A stretch of 64,000 nt of DNA from an uncultured Clostridia bacterium (lineage in GTDB: Bacteria > Bacillota > Clostridia > Christensenellales > CAG-314), in contig CAMRUG010000002.1 in assembly GCA_947053925.1 (NCBI GenBank), positions 238,003 through 302,002 on the forward strand. The letters run 5' to 3'. Each line of letters opens with the position of its first letter. Position 1 is the stretch's first letter. Shown here in pieces: positions 18,803 through 28,067 of the stretch. The notes beneath the pieces were generated by a model, which saw only the letters and a program-made list of their open reading frames with translations, was not told where the DNA came from and searched no databases. Both the position numbers and the translations under genes were made by a program.

Positions 18803-18839
18803 AAAAATTTCGTCGCATCACTCATTGAAGGACGAAATT
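18803..18839 (-). terminator. Terminator of the isc operon
   Basis: AATTTCGTC (18806-18814) and GACGAAATT (18831-18839) form a 9-bp stem with a 16-nt loop, continued on the minus strand by TTT. It lies 22 bases beyond the small membrane peptide gene. Confidence 0.65.
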
Positions 18840-18860
18840 AGTTTAAAATATACTAAAAAA

Positions 18861-18983
18861 TTACTCTACAAAACTTTTAATTTTTTGCTTTCCCTTTTTT
18901 AAAGCATTTTTCACAGCAGGAATTTGGCTTATCATAACGCCTGCTACCGCGCCTACCGCCATCACAAAAATCGCTTTTTTCAT
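18861..18983 (-). CDS. 40-aa small membrane peptide in the isc operon
   Basis: This gene is too short for the ORF track. An ideal GGAGGAAATT precedes ATG 18983. The peptide starts MKKAIFVMAVGAVAGVMISQ, a single hydrophobic Gly/Ala-rich segment (residues 4-19), and continues with a strongly basic tail (KNALKKGKQKIKSF). It could be a one-pass membrane peptide with a cytoplasmic basic tail, or resemble the YtxH-like small proteins. It lies 64 bases after iscU and just before the operon terminator, so it is probably cotranscribed with iscR-iscS-iscU. Its function is unknown. Confidence 0.65.
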   Translation of the reverse strand: MKKAIFVMAVGAVAGVMISQIPAVKNALKKGKQKIKSFVE

Positions 18984-19047
18984 AATTTCCTCCAAAAGTA
19001 TTTGTTAGTAATAGTTTGGTCGGTAAATGCTAATATTATTCACAAAT

Positions 19048-19452
19048 CTAAACGTATTCGATACTTGTTTTATCTACGCTCTTATTTTGCTGTTTTGCAC
19101 GGTAATCTTCTATAGCCTTTTTAATCGCTTCTTCGGCAAGCACAGAACAGTGAATCTTTTGCGGAGGAAGTCCTTCCAGATATTCCACTACTTTTGCGTT
19201 AGTAACCTGCAAGGCTTCGTCCACAGTCATACCTATTATCATTTGAGTAGCAGTCGAACTTGTAGCGATTGCCGCAGCGCATCCGAATGTCTGAAATTTG
19301 GCGTCGACAATTTTGTCATTTTCTATTTTCAATGTAATTTTCATTATATCTCCGCAAGTGGCGTTACCAACGGTGCCTTCTCCGTCGGCATTTTCGATAA
19401 CTCCTACATTTTGCGGATTGGCAAATGCGTCCAAAACCTTTTGATTATACAT
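19048..19452 (-). CDS. iscU: Iron-sulfur cluster scaffold protein IscU/NifU N-terminal type
   Basis: The 134-aa protein has the three scaffold cysteines Cys33 (ATCGDIM, with Asp35), Cys58 (TFGCAAAIA) and Cys102 (KIHCSVLAEEAI). It begins MYNQKVLDAFANPQNVG, as in NifU-like proteins of Clostridia. It assembles Fe-S clusters with sulfur from the adjacent cysteine desulfurase, whose gene it overlaps by 8 bases. Confidence 0.95.
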   Translation of the reverse strand: MYNQKVLDAFANPQNVGVIENADGEGTVGNATCGDIMKITLKIENDKIVDAKFQTFGCAAAIATSSTATQMIIGMTVDEALQVTNAKVVEYLEGLPPQKIHCSVLAEEAIKKAIEDYRAKQQNKSVDKTSIEYV

Positions 19453-20626
19453 TATACGTTCCCCCTGTTTTCAAATTAAATAGCGGCGACATTTCTCTTA
19501 GTTTTGCTATTGTTTCTTTAAGTTTCTCCACGGTATAGTCAACTTCTTCCATTGTGTTATCTTTACCGAAAGAGAATCTGATAGAGCCGTGCGATACTTC
19601 GATAGGCACTCCCATTGCTAAAAGGACGTGAGACGGATCCAGACTGCCGCTGCTGCACGCAGAACCGCTTGATACGGCTATGCCGTTAAAGTCCATTAGC
19701 ATCAGTATGCCTTCGCCCTCTACAAATTCAAAACTGAAATTGGCAACGCTAGGCACTCGGTGTTCTTTGTTACCGTTAAACCTGACATACGGTATTTCCG
19801 CCAACACCCTATCGACAAAGCGGTCGCGCAATTTGGCAATGCGGCTGTTGTTTTCTTCCATTTCAGTAACGGCGTATTCTAATGCCTTAGCCATTCCTAC
19901 AACCAACGGCGTATTTGTTGTTCCTCCGCGTTGCGAGCGTTCCTGCCCGCCGCCGCAAATAAGTTTATCTAACTTGACGCCGTTGCGGATATACAAGGCG
20001 CCTACTCCCTTAGGACCGTAAAACTTATGCGCTGACATTGACAGCAGGTCTACGCCCAATTCTTTGACGTCAATTTTAATATACGGCATTGCCTGAACGC
20101 AATCGCTATGAAACAGCGCGCCGTGTTTATGCGCTATATCTGCAAGTTCGCGTATCGGCTCTATTGTTCCCACTTCGTTATTGACATACATAACGGATAC
20201 TAACGTTGTTTGGTCGTCAATAGCGTTTTCCAAGTCCTTTGGCGAAACCCTGCCCGTACTGTCCACGGGCAAGCGCGTTACCCTAAAACCGTTGTTCTCC
20301 AGCCAATCTGCGGAAGTCAATATTGCGTGATGCTCTATTGCAGAAATAATAATATGATTGCCTTTGTGCCTGTTGTGCAAAGCAACGCCTTTCAGCGCCC
20401 AGTTGTCCGCCTCCGTACCGCTGGACGTAAAATACAATTCGTTAGGTTTGCAACCTATCAAACCTGCAACGGTCTCGCGGGCGTCGGCAACTGCCTTTGC
20501 CGTATCTCTGCCGAAGTAATGCTGACTGTCGGCATTGCCGTATTCATCTGTAAAATAAGGAAGCATCGCTTCGACAACCCTTTTGTCGCAGGGCGTTGTC
20601 GCCGCGTGGTCAATATAAATTCTCAT
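19445..20626 (-). CDS. iscS: Cysteine desulfurase, NifS/IscS family
   Basis: This 393-aa PLP enzyme transfers sulfur from cysteine to the scaffold protein. It begins MRIYIDHAATTPCD, carries the PLP lysine Lys201 in SAHKFYGPKG, and has the persulfide cysteine Cys324 in SSGSACSSGSLDPSHVL, the long-loop group I form. It follows iscR by 17 bases with a GGAG site and overlaps iscU. The operon supplies clusters for proteins such as IspG. Confidence 0.96.
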   Translation of the reverse strand: MRIYIDHAATTPCDKRVVEAMLPYFTDEYGNADSQHYFGRDTAKAVADARETVAGLIGCKPNELYFTSSGTEADNWALKGVALHNRHKGNHIIISAIEHHAILTSADWLENNGFRVTRLPVDSTGRVSPKDLENAIDDQTTLVSVMYVNNEVGTIEPIRELADIAHKHGALFHSDCVQAMPYIKIDVKELGVDLLSMSAHKFYGPKGVGALYIRNGVKLDKLICGGGQERSQRGGTTNTPLVVGMAKALEYAVTEMEENNSRIAKLRDRFVDRVLAEIPYVRFNGNKEHRVPSVANFSFEFVEGEGILMLMDFNGIAVSSGSACSSGSLDPSHVLLAMGVPIEVSHGSIRFSFGKDNTMEEVDYTVEKLKETIAKLREMSPLFNLKTGGTYNV

Positions 20627-20643
20627 TTAAGCAAACTCCTAAA

Positions 20644-21048
20644 TTATAAGTCGTCATCGGCAAGTTGCTGCAATGAAATTGTATCCAAGTAGGTGTTTAT
20701 ATTTTCATACAATTTTGCCCACAAATTGCGTGATACGCAATGACATTTATTGTCGCATCCGTTATGGATACAATCGACTATTTCAAGATTATCCTCGACG
20801 GCGCGCAAAACTTGCCCTACCGTAATGTTTTGCGGAGAATCGAGCAATTTATAACCGCCGTTTGCGCCTCGTAAAGCAACGACAATATTTGCTTTTTTCA
20901 TCAATGCAATTATTTGTTCAAGATACTTTTCCGTAACTCCCGTAGATTGTGCCAGCGCCGACACTGTTGCTACTTCGCCCTGCGCATACTTCTTTGCCAA
21001 CTCTACCGCCACATACAAGCCGTACCTTGCTTTAGATGACATTTTCAT
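20644..21048 (-). CDS. iscR: Rrf2/IscR family transcriptional regulator
   Basis: The 134-aa winged-helix protein begins MKMSSKARYGLYVAVELA and contains RGANGGYKL in the wing. Four cysteines (93, 98, 102 and 104, in DCIHNGCDNKCHC) can bind a [2Fe-2S] cluster, so it should sense Fe-S status rather than act like CymR, which lacks the cluster. It leads the isc operon, and its promoter overlaps a palindrome, pointing to autoregulation. Confidence 0.9.
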   Translation of the reverse strand: MKMSSKARYGLYVAVELAKKYAQGEVATVSALAQSTGVTEKYLEQIIALMKKANIVVALRGANGGYKLLDSPQNITVGQVLRAVEDNLEIVDCIHNGCDNKCHCVSRNLWAKLYENINTYLDTISLQQLADDDL

Positions 21049-21061
21049 AATTTAAATTCCT

Positions 21062-21107
21062 ACTAATTTACTAGGATTAGTTTACTATAATTATATCCGT
21101 AAGTCAA
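21062..21107 (-). promoter_or_regulatory. isc operon promoter with Rrf2-type palindromic operator
   Basis: TTGACT (21102-21107) and TAAACT (21079-21084) are 17 bases apart on the minus strand. The inverted repeat ACTAAT-N8-ATTAGT (21062-21067 and 21076-21081) overlaps the -10 element, well placed for repression by the adjacent Rrf2 protein. Confidence 0.55.
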
Positions 21108-21194
21108 ATATTTTAGTGCTGTTTTTTTATACAGAATAAAAATTGTCTTCGATTTAAGCGGCTGGGAAATTTTTGTTACAAATGTCGACAATAT

Positions 21195-21223
21195 AAAAAG
21201 CGCAGAACATTTAATTCTGCGCT
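21195..21223 (-). terminator. Terminator after the GDPD gene
   Basis: AGCGCAGAA and TTCTGCGCT form a 9-bp stem with a 7-nt loop, followed by a T-run on the minus strand. Confidence 0.85.
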
Positions 21224-21241
21224 CCAAATATCCGATTGATT

Positions 21242-22072
21242 TTATAGTGTTGCAAACAATTTTTCCGCGTCGATATAGTTGCTGGTAATACCCGAAATAT
21301 ACGGGTTGATATTTGCAATTTTACTTTCGCTGTCCATTGTCCACACTTCCAAGGGCATATTGTACTTTTTGCAAGTATTTATTTGCGGAATAGTTACAAG
21401 CATATAAAAAATATCCATAAAACAAACATTGCGTCCGTTATCTATTTTAACCATTGCTTTGACGTCTTTTGCCGTCAAGATATTTGCAATTAGACCCAGT
21501 CTGTCATTAGGACGGATTTGAGCAAGTTGTGATAGAAAGTTAATATCTCGCGCTATCCATGTAACCGTTGCAAGATTAGAATTGTCTATCACTTCTGCAA
21601 GGTAAGCGACCTGCTCTGCCGTAGCGCCGTTTTTAATTTCTATATACGGATATAAATCGAGTTCTTCGCACAAATCTACAAACTCCTCGTAAGTTGGTAT
21701 CTGTTCGCCTGCAAATTTCTCATCTTTCCAACTGCCGAAATCGAGTTTTCTTACTTCTTCCAAAGTAATCTCGTTTATTTTAACTTCCTTTTTACTGTCG
21801 ACATTTGAAGTACGGTTTATTGTATCGTCGTGTAACAATACCGCTTTGTTATCTTTTGTAAAGCTAACGTCGCACTCAACCATTTTAAATCCCTTTTCCG
21901 CAGACATTCTGTATGCGCTCAAAGTATTTTCCGGCGCGTCGCCGTAACCTCTGTGATTAACCGAATTGATTTTCCTGTTTCTGTTAGCGTCGACGTTTTG
22001 ACTGCAACCGCACAATACCAGAGTAAGCGCCAACAATAAACAAAGCGCAACCGCAACTAATCTTTTTTTCAT
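21242..22072 (-). CDS. Glycerophosphodiester phosphodiesterase lipoprotein
   Basis: The 276-aa protein has a lipoprotein signal ending LVLCGC, so it is probably membrane-anchored outside the cell. The GDPD TIM-barrel motifs are visible: NHRGYGDAPENTLSAYRMSAEKG, VECDVSFTKDNKAVLLHDDTINRTSN and YIEIKNG, giving the catalytic histidines and calcium ligands. It should hydrolyse deacylated phospholipid or teichoic acid glycerophosphodiesters. It is monocistronic with its own terminator. Confidence 0.9.
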   Translation of the reverse strand: MKKRLVAVALCLLLALTLVLCGCSQNVDANRNRKINSVNHRGYGDAPENTLSAYRMSAEKGFKMVECDVSFTKDNKAVLLHDDTINRTSNVDSKKEVKINEITLEEVRKLDFGSWKDEKFAGEQIPTYEEFVDLCEELDLYPYIEIKNGATAEQVAYLAEVIDNSNLATVTWIARDINFLSQLAQIRPNDRLGLIANILTAKDVKAMVKIDNGRNVCFMDIFYMLVTIPQINTCKKYNMPLEVWTMDSESKIANINPYISGITSNYIDAEKLFATL

Positions 22073-22088
22073 AATGTACTCCTAAGAT

Positions 22089-22118
22089 ATCCTATGTTTA
22101 ATATCGCAAGTATATCAA
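22089..22118 (-). promoter_or_regulatory. Possible promoter of the GDPD gene
   Basis: TTGATA and TAGGAT on the minus strand are 18 bases apart, just upstream of the start codon. The match is moderate. Confidence 0.35.
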
Positions 22119-22171
22119 ATAAAACAATTAAATGCAATACGCAATTTTAAATTTACATTGAAAAATAAGAC

Positions 22172-22208
22172 AAAAAGGCATAACCGTCAAAATTTTGACA
22201 GATATGCC
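22172..22208 (-). terminator. Terminator after trxA
   Basis: GGCATA and TATGCC flank an inner GTCAAAATTTTGAC palindrome, giving a long, interrupted stem followed by TTTTT on the minus strand. It probably ends the comM-dprA-topA-...-trxA gene string. The rest of 22073-22349 holds no gene I can support. Confidence 0.7.
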
Positions 22209-22349
22209 CGTAAATAAATTTAATACACAAATAATTATGCGCTTGTTACTCAAAGCGACAAATAATAATCCGTTTAATGCAAAATGACAGGCAACCGTTC
22301 TTATAATTGCTGTAAGCAATTTGCTGTCAAACACTTATTATTAAACAGA

Positions 22350-22661
22350 TTACAAATGCTTTTTAATAGTCTCCGTCAATTCGTCTTCATCGCAAAGTCC
22401 TATTATTCTGTCGACCAACTCGCCGTTTTTAAAAATACAAACATTAGGTATAGACATTACGTTGTAACGTTTTGCCAACGCCGCCGCTTGGTCAACATCC
22501 ACTTTACCGAACTTTACGTTAGTAAGTTTGTCTGCAACTTCGTCAATTATGGGTGATAACATTCTGCACGGCCCGCACCAGTTTGCCCAAAAATCCACAA
22601 CGGCAACGTCGTCTTTAATAAAACTGTCAAATGAATTTGCAATATCGTTAATTTTGCTCAT
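22350..22661 (-). CDS. trxA: Thioredoxin
   Basis: The 103-aa protein is a standard thioredoxin: AVVDFWANWCGPCRMLSPIIDEVA with the Cys29/Cys32 redox pair, VKFGKVDVDQ and the cis-proline segment YNVMSIPNVCIFKNG. It reduces cytoplasmic disulfides. Its start overlaps the end of the rseC-like gene by 14 bases, an unusual pairing of two redox-linked genes. Confidence 0.96.
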   Translation of the reverse strand: MSKINDIANSFDSFIKDDVAVVDFWANWCGPCRMLSPIIDEVADKLTNVKFGKVDVDQAAALAKRYNVMSIPNVCIFKNGELVDRIIGLCDEDELTETIKKHL

Positions 22662-23106
22662 TTTTATTTTCTCCTTCTATTTTATTATTATTTATTTTCT
22701 CGTTATTTACAATGGCTTTAAGCGTAGGCGATTCTGCCCATTTATGTTTACTTAATTTGTCTATAAGTGCAACAATAACAAACCCCACCGCAAGTCCTAC
22801 AAAAAAAAGCAATATAGTAAGCCATTCTTTCCATTTAAGACCTATCGAAATGCCCAGTAAAATCAATGCGGGGATTATCGGCAAAATATATGCCACAAAA
22901 GCCAGTCTTGCCGTGTTTGCTTCGGGAATGTCAATTTCGACAATGTCTCCCAAGCGGGCATTCAAAGAATTTTCAACAAAAAAATCTGCGTGTCTTTGTT
23001 TTTCTGTCATTCCGCATTTTCCGCAGGAACCGCAAGCAGAATGACGCTCTATTCTGACTTGGGCAAACTTACCTTTGTCTTTTATTACTACACCTCTTTC
23101 AACCAT
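22648..23106 (-). CDS. SoxR-reducing system protein RseC family
   Basis: Starting at ATG 23106 (MVERGVVI, preceded by GAGGAAG), the protein is about 152 aa. The N-terminal half has an RseC-type cysteine motif ACGSCGKCGM and a DIVEIDIPE strand; two transmembrane helices follow (AFVAYILPIIPALILLGI and WLTILLFFVGLAVGFVIVAL). Family members are linked to RNF-type electron transport and SoxR reduction, but no rnf genes occur in this window. It overlaps aspS by 8 bases and trxA by 14. Confidence 0.85.
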   Translation of the reverse strand: MVERGVVIKDKGKFAQVRIERHSACGSCGKCGMTEKQRHADFFVENSLNARLGDIVEIDIPEANTARLAFVAYILPIIPALILLGISIGLKWKEWLTILLFFVGLAVGFVIVALIDKLSKHKWAESPTLKAIVNNEKINNNKIEGENKNEQN

Positions 23107-24895
23107 TGTCTTCCTCACAAACAATACGCAAATCGCGGAGTTGCTTGTCATCCACTCTTGCAGGCGCTTCCGTCATCATACAACTGGCATTCTGCATTTT
23201 AGGGAAGGCTATGACGTCCTTGATATTAGATGTATCGGTAAGCACCATTACAAGTCTGTCAAGCCCCAACGCCAAACCGCCGTGCGGAGGCGTGCCGTAC
23301 TTAAATGCGTCAACAAAGAAACCAAATCTGTCCGCAATTTGTTCGTCGGTAAAACCAAGCGCTTCAAACATTGTTTTTTGGACGTCGCGGTTATAAATAC
23401 GCATACTGCCGCCGCCCATTTCGTCGCCGTTTATTACAACGTCGTATGCTTTTGCCCGTACGCGTGCCGGGTCTGTAAGCATATACTGTAAATCTTCGTT
23501 TTTGGGATGCGTAAACGGATGATGCATAGCGACAAAGCGTTTTTCCTCTTCGGAGTACTCAAATAACGGAAAGTCGACTACCCATAAGCAAGCAAAGTCT
23601 CCCGACTTACATAAGCCGAATTTTGCCGCCAAATGACAACGCAATGCACCCAAAGCAACAACGGTTGTTTTCCAATTGCCGTTTGCAACTAACAGCGCTA
23701 TATCGCCCTGTTCCATACTAAGCGCAGATTTAATTGCCGAAAGTTCTTGTTCGTCAACGGCTTTTGCAAAACTGCATTTCACTCCGTCTGCGCCGAGTCC
23801 GTACCACGCAAGTCCGCCTACACCGTAAGTTTTTACAAATTCTACAAGTTTATCCAACTCTTTACGCGACAGCTTGTCCGCACCGTTTTTTAAAACTATT
23901 GCACGGACAGTTCCTCCTGCGTTTAAAGCATTTTGAAATACTACAAATTTACTGTTTTTAACAGTTTCGTCAAGATTTTGTATTTCCATTCCGAAACGCA
24001 AATCGGGTTTGTCGGAACCGTATCTGTTCATACATTCAACCCAAGGCATACGCACAAAATGTTCGGGCAAATCGACATTGCGGACTTCTTTAAATATTTT
24101 GCAAAGCAAGCCTTCGGTAAGTTGCATTACTTCCTCTTCCTGATCCACAAAACTCATTTCCAAGTCTATCTGAGTAAACTCTGGCTGACGGTTTGCACGC
24201 AAATCCTCATCGCGGAAACAACGGGCAATTTGGTAATATCTGTCCATTCCGCCAATCATAAGCAACTGTTTGTACAGTTGCGGAGATTGCGGCAAAGCGT
24301 AAAAAGTTCCGCTATGTACACGGCTGGGCACAAGATAATCTCTTGCTCCCTCCGGCGTAGATTTACCAAGCATAGGAGTTTCTATTTCCACAAATCCGTT
24401 ATCCGAAAGATAATTGCGGGTAATTTGACATATTTTGTTACGCGCAATCAAATTTTGCTGTAATTTTTCGCGTCTTATATCCAAATACCTGTATTTTAGA
24501 CGCAATGCCTCGTTTGCGCCGTCGTCGCCTACTGAGAATGGTGTCGTATCCGCCTCGGACAGTATTTTTAACTCTTCCGCGACAACTTCGATTTCTCCGG
24601 TTTTCATATTAGGATTTATGTTATTGCCGACACGTCTGCGTACCTTACCCACTACAGATATAACGTATTCCAACTTAATTGTAGACGCTTTTTCCAAAAG
24701 CTCGCGAGAACAAACGTCAGTATCGAAAACCACTTGCGAAATTCCGCTTCTGTCGCGCAACTGCAAAAATATAAGTCCGCCCAAATCACGTCTGCGGTGC
24801 ACCCACCCCATAATCGTTATCTTTTTACCGATATAATCTGTTGTAATTTCTCCGCACATAACCGTGCGTTTTTGACCGTTTAACAATTCTGCCAT
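23099..24895 (-). CDS. aspS: Aspartate-tRNA ligase
   Basis: This 598-aa class II synthetase has an N-terminal OB fold (ITIMGWVHRRRDLGGLIFLQLRDRSG), motif 2 (RCFRDEDLRANRQPEFTQIDLEMSF), a bacterial GAD insertion domain and motif 3 (GLALGLDRLVMVLTD). Length and domain order are those of bacterial AspRS. An AGGAGA site precedes ATG 24895. It follows hslU by 18 bases. Confidence 0.97.
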   Translation of the reverse strand: MAELLNGQKRTVMCGEITTDYIGKKITIMGWVHRRRDLGGLIFLQLRDRSGISQVVFDTDVCSRELLEKASTIKLEYVISVVGKVRRRVGNNINPNMKTGEIEVVAEELKILSEADTTPFSVGDDGANEALRLKYRYLDIRREKLQQNLIARNKICQITRNYLSDNGFVEIETPMLGKSTPEGARDYLVPSRVHSGTFYALPQSPQLYKQLLMIGGMDRYYQIARCFRDEDLRANRQPEFTQIDLEMSFVDQEEEVMQLTEGLLCKIFKEVRNVDLPEHFVRMPWVECMNRYGSDKPDLRFGMEIQNLDETVKNSKFVVFQNALNAGGTVRAIVLKNGADKLSRKELDKLVEFVKTYGVGGLAWYGLGADGVKCSFAKAVDEQELSAIKSALSMEQGDIALLVANGNWKTTVVALGALRCHLAAKFGLCKSGDFACLWVVDFPLFEYSEEEKRFVAMHHPFTHPKNEDLQYMLTDPARVRAKAYDVVINGDEMGGGSMRIYNRDVQKTMFEALGFTDEQIADRFGFFVDAFKYGTPPHGGLALGLDRLVMVLTDTSNIKDVIAFPKMQNASCMMTEAPARVDDKQLRDLRIVCEEDNG

Positions 24896-24913
24896 TATAC
24901 TGTCTCCTGTATA

Positions 24914-26197
24914 CTACAAAACGTATTTTTTAAGATTTCTCGATTCTGTACGGAAATTATTTTCTACATAAGTCTTATCTATAACAACTTTTTTAGTTTG
25001 ACCTTCTTCGTCGATATCGTACGAAATATCTTCTACTATATGTTCCATAATACTCTGAAGCCGTCTTGCGCCGATATCTTCCAAAGTATTGTTTTGGTCA
25101 AATGCCACGTTGGCAATTTCTCTTATACCGTCATCGGCAAATTGCAAATCTATGTTGTCTACCGCTAATAATTTTTTATATTGGTCTGTGATAGCATTGG
25201 CAGGAACCGTCAAAATTTTAACAAAATCGTCAATACCTAGACTGTCTAATTCTACCAACACGGGAAAACGTCCTTGAAGTTCGGGAATAAGGTCGGAAAC
25301 CTTACTGACGTGAAACGCACCGCTTGCAATAAACAAAATGTAGTCGGTTTTAACGTTTCCGTATTTTGTATTGACAGTACATCCCTCAACGATGGGGAGA
25401 ATATCTCTCTGTACGCCCTCTCTCGATACGTCAGGACCGTTTTGAGAAGATTTACCTGCTATCTTATCCATTTCGTCAATGAATATAATTCCGTCATTTT
25501 CAGCGCGGCGCACTGCTTCGATTTCAACGCTGTCAAGGTCAATCAGTTTTTCGCTTTCTTCCCCTGCAAATATCTTCAACGCTTCAGCAACGGTAACGGT
25601 ACGTTTTTTTGTCTTTTTAGGAAGAATATCGCCGAAGATGCTTCCCAAATTTATTTCGCCCGCACCGGGTTGAATTTCTACAGGTTTAGGATTATCTGCA
25701 ACTGAAATTTCCACTTGCATTTGATCCAAATTATGCTTAGACAATTCGTTTTCTAAGTCTATTTTGCTAATTCCCTCGGGAAGTCCCACGGGTTGTTTTA
25801 ACATTATTTCTGCAAGTCTTTCTACGGCTTTATCAAATGCACGGGCTTCAACCTCTTTATAACGTTCGTCTTTAACCAAACGTATAGATACTTCTACAAG
25901 GTCGCGAATCATACTTTCTACATCGCGTCCGACATAACCCACTTCCGTATACTTAGTAGCCTCTACTTTCAAAAATGGCGCTTTTACCAGTTTTGCAAGT
26001 CTACGGGCAATTTCCGTTTTACCTACGCCCGTAGGCCCTTTCAAAATTATATTTTTAGGAGTAATCTCTTCGCGGTCGGCAAGTGATAACTTGCTTCTGC
26101 GGTATCTGTTTCGCAAAGCGATTGCAACAGCCTTTTTAGCTTGAAATTGACCTATTATATAACGATCCAATTCGTTTACTATTTGCTTTGGCGTCAT
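24914..26197 (-). CDS. hslU: ATP-dependent protease ATPase subunit HslU/ClpY
   Basis: This 427-aa AAA+ unfoldase has Walker A GPTGVGKTEIARRLA, Walker B GIIFIDEMDKIA and the C-terminal EDIGARRLQSIMEHIVEDISYD sensor region. It has a shortened I-domain compared with the E. coli protein, as in other Gram-positives. It starts MTPKQIVNELDRYIIGQ. It pairs with HslV, whose gene ends 3 bases upstream, to form the proteasome-like HslUV protease. Confidence 0.97.
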   Translation of the reverse strand: MTPKQIVNELDRYIIGQFQAKKAVAIALRNRYRRSKLSLADREEITPKNIILKGPTGVGKTEIARRLAKLVKAPFLKVEATKYTEVGYVGRDVESMIRDLVEVSIRLVKDERYKEVEARAFDKAVERLAEIMLKQPVGLPEGISKIDLENELSKHNLDQMQVEISVADNPKPVEIQPGAGEINLGSIFGDILPKKTKKRTVTVAEALKIFAGEESEKLIDLDSVEIEAVRRAENDGIIFIDEMDKIAGKSSQNGPDVSREGVQRDILPIVEGCTVNTKYGNVKTDYILFIASGAFHVSKVSDLIPELQGRFPVLVELDSLGIDDFVKILTVPANAITDQYKKLLAVDNIDLQFADDGIREIANVAFDQNNTLEDIGARRLQSIMEHIVEDISYDIDEEGQTKKVVIDKTYVENNFRTESRNLKKYVL

Positions 26198-26200
26198 TTT

Positions 26201-26752
26201 TTATGCCTCCTCAACTGTTATGTGTCCGTTTGTAAACACACAAATTTCACTTGCAATTTGCAACGCTTCTTTTGCTATTTCTTTAGCAGACAATTTGGTA
26301 TTGCGGTATAACGCTTTTGCCGCAGCCAAAGCATAATTGCCGCCGCTGCCTATTGCACATACGCCGTCATCCGGTTCTATTACGTCTCCCGTTCCCGAAA
26401 GCAACAATATATTTTCCTTATCGGCGACAATCATCATTGCTTCTAATTTGCGCATAACGTTATCACGACGCCAAAGTTGTGCTACTTCCACTGCGGAGCG
26501 CAATAGATTTCCGCTGAATTTTTGCAACATCTCCTCAAATTTTTCCGACAAAGTAAACGCGTCGGCAACAGAACCTGCAAAACCCGTTATAATTTTTCCG
26601 TCATAAATACGTCTGACTTTAACGGCATTTCCTTTCATAATAACATTTTGTCCCTGCGTAACTTGCCCGTCGCCAGCAACGGCTATCTGTCCGTTGCGTT
26701 TGACGGCACATATCGTTGTACCTTTTATAGAATCGGCAAAAACTTCTGCCAT
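26201..26752 (-). CDS. hslV: ATP-dependent protease peptidase subunit HslV/ClpQ
   Basis: The 183-aa protein aligns with HslV from [23 protein letters not shown]. An 11-residue N-terminal extension precedes the predicted catalytic Thr12, so maturation would need propeptide removal, as for ClpQ; Bacillus ClpQ uses an N-terminal serine, whereas this one keeps threonine. [14 protein letters not shown] is also diagnostic. It lies between trmFO and hslU. Confidence 0.95.
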   Translation of the reverse strand: MAEVFADSIKGTTICAVKRNGQIAVAGDGQVTQGQNVIMKGNAVKVRRIYDGKIITGFAGSVADAFTLSEKFEEMLQKFSGNLLRSAVEVAQLWRRDNVMRKLEAMMIVADKENILLLSGTGDVIEPDDGVCAIGSGGNYALAAAKALYRNTKLSAKEIAKEALQIASEICVFTNGHITVEEA

Positions 26753-26756
26753 AATA

Positions 26757-28067
26757 TCATACCTCCTGATTGATAGTTAACAATTCTTTCATTTTATCAA
26801 GTGCGCGCACGCTGTACGCCGCTTTTCTTTGCGATTTATCCCTTATATTGTCTTTTAATGGAGTAAGTATACCGAAATTACTGTTCATCGGAGAATATTC
26901 GCCGAATTCCGTAGAAATATGCTTACACAAAGCGCCTGTCATTGTTTCCTGTGTGAACTCTATTGGATTTTGTCCGTTGATTATACGGTATCCCTGCAAC
27001 GCCGCTATGAGCCCGCTCAAAGTAGACTCCATATAACCTTCTACGCCCGTTATCTGTCCTGCAAAGAATATCTTTCCATCACCTTTAAGTTGAAAATATT
27101 CGTTAAGAAACTTAGGCGCATTCAAGTATGTATTTCTGTGCATTACTCCGTAACGTACAAATTCGGCGTCCTTTAAAGCAGGTATCAATGAAAATACACG
27201 TTTTTGTTCCGAAAACTTTAAATTGGTTTGAAATCCGACCAAGTTATACAATGTTCCGTCAAGGTTTTCCTTGCGTAACTGCAACACTGCATAAGGTCTG
27301 ATATCGGTTCTTTCGTCTCTTAAGCCTACGGGCTTTAACGGTCCGAATCTGATAGTATCCGCTCCGCGCTTTGCCATTATTTCGATAGGCATACAGCCTT
27401 CAAATACGTTAATCTCAAAATCGTGCAGTTGCACTGTTTCCGCATTCACAAGATTATCGTAAAATTTCAAATATTCGTCCTTAGTCATAGGACAATTTAA
27501 ATAATCCGCGCTACCTTTGCCGTATCTCGAAGCAGTAAATGCGCTGTTGTAATCGATGCTTTCTGCCGTAACGATAGGCGCAACCGCATCAAAAAAATAA
27601 AGAAAATCTTTGCCGAACAAATCGGTTAATGCGGGAATTAGCGCGTCATCAGTTAACGGTCCTGTTGCAACAATAACAAAATCGTAGCCGTAGGTATTTA
27701 AAGAAGTTTCAACCTTGTTGACAATATGAAAATTTTCAAACTTTAACAATTCTTCCGTTACGGTTTGAGAAAACTTATTTCTATCTACCGCTAATGCGTT
27801 GCCTGCAGGCACTTTAGTCTGTTCTGCTATCCGCAAAATAAGACTGTCTAATAAACGCATTTCCGCCTTCAAAAGTCCGCTCGAAGTGTTGACGTCATCG
27901 CTTTTAAAGGAATTGGAACATACTACTTCGCACAAGGTATCGAGATTATGCGCGGGCGATTTTTTGTCAGGCTTCATTTCAACGAGCGTTACGTCTGCTC
28001 CGCGTTTAAGAAGTTGATAGCACGCCTCGCACCCTGCAAAACCGCCGCCGATAACTTTTACTTTCAC
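26757..28067 (-). CDS. trmFO: tRNA (m5U54) methyltransferase TrmFO, folate/FAD-dependent
   Basis: The 436-aa flavoprotein methylates U54 in the T-loop using methylene-tetrahydrofolate. The FAD motif [19 protein letters not shown] is at the N-terminus, followed by [13 protein letters not shown]-like and [10 protein letters not shown] segments and the C-terminal [20 protein letters not shown]. It overlaps topA by 4 bases, as in the Bacillus topA-trmFO order. Confidence 0.95.
   Translation of the reverse strand: MKVKVIGGGFAGCEACYQLLKRGADVTLVEMKPDKKSPAHNLDTLCEVVCSNSFKSDDVNTSSGLLKAEMRLLDSLILRIAEQTKVPAGNALAVDRNKFSQTVTEELLKFENFHIVNKVETSLNTYGYDFVIVATGPLTDDALIPALTDLFGKDFLYFFDAVAPIVTAESIDYNSAFTASRYGKGSADYLNCPMTKDEYLKFYDNLVNAETVQLHDFEINVFEGCMPIEIMAKRGADTIRFGPLKPVGLRDERTDIRPYAVLQLRKENLDGTLYNLVGFQTNLKFSEQKRVFSLIPALKDAEFVRYGVMHRNTYLNAPKFLNEYFQLKGDGKIFFAGQITGVEGYMESTLSGLIAALQGYRIINGQNPIEFTQETMTGALCKHISTEFGEYSPMNSNFGILTPLKDNIRDKSQRKAAYSVRALDKMKELLTINQEV

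Noticed and set aside
22128-22334. 68-aa minus-strand ORF after trxA
   Set aside because: It contains the trxA terminator hairpin, lacks a ribosome binding site and has no recognisable features.
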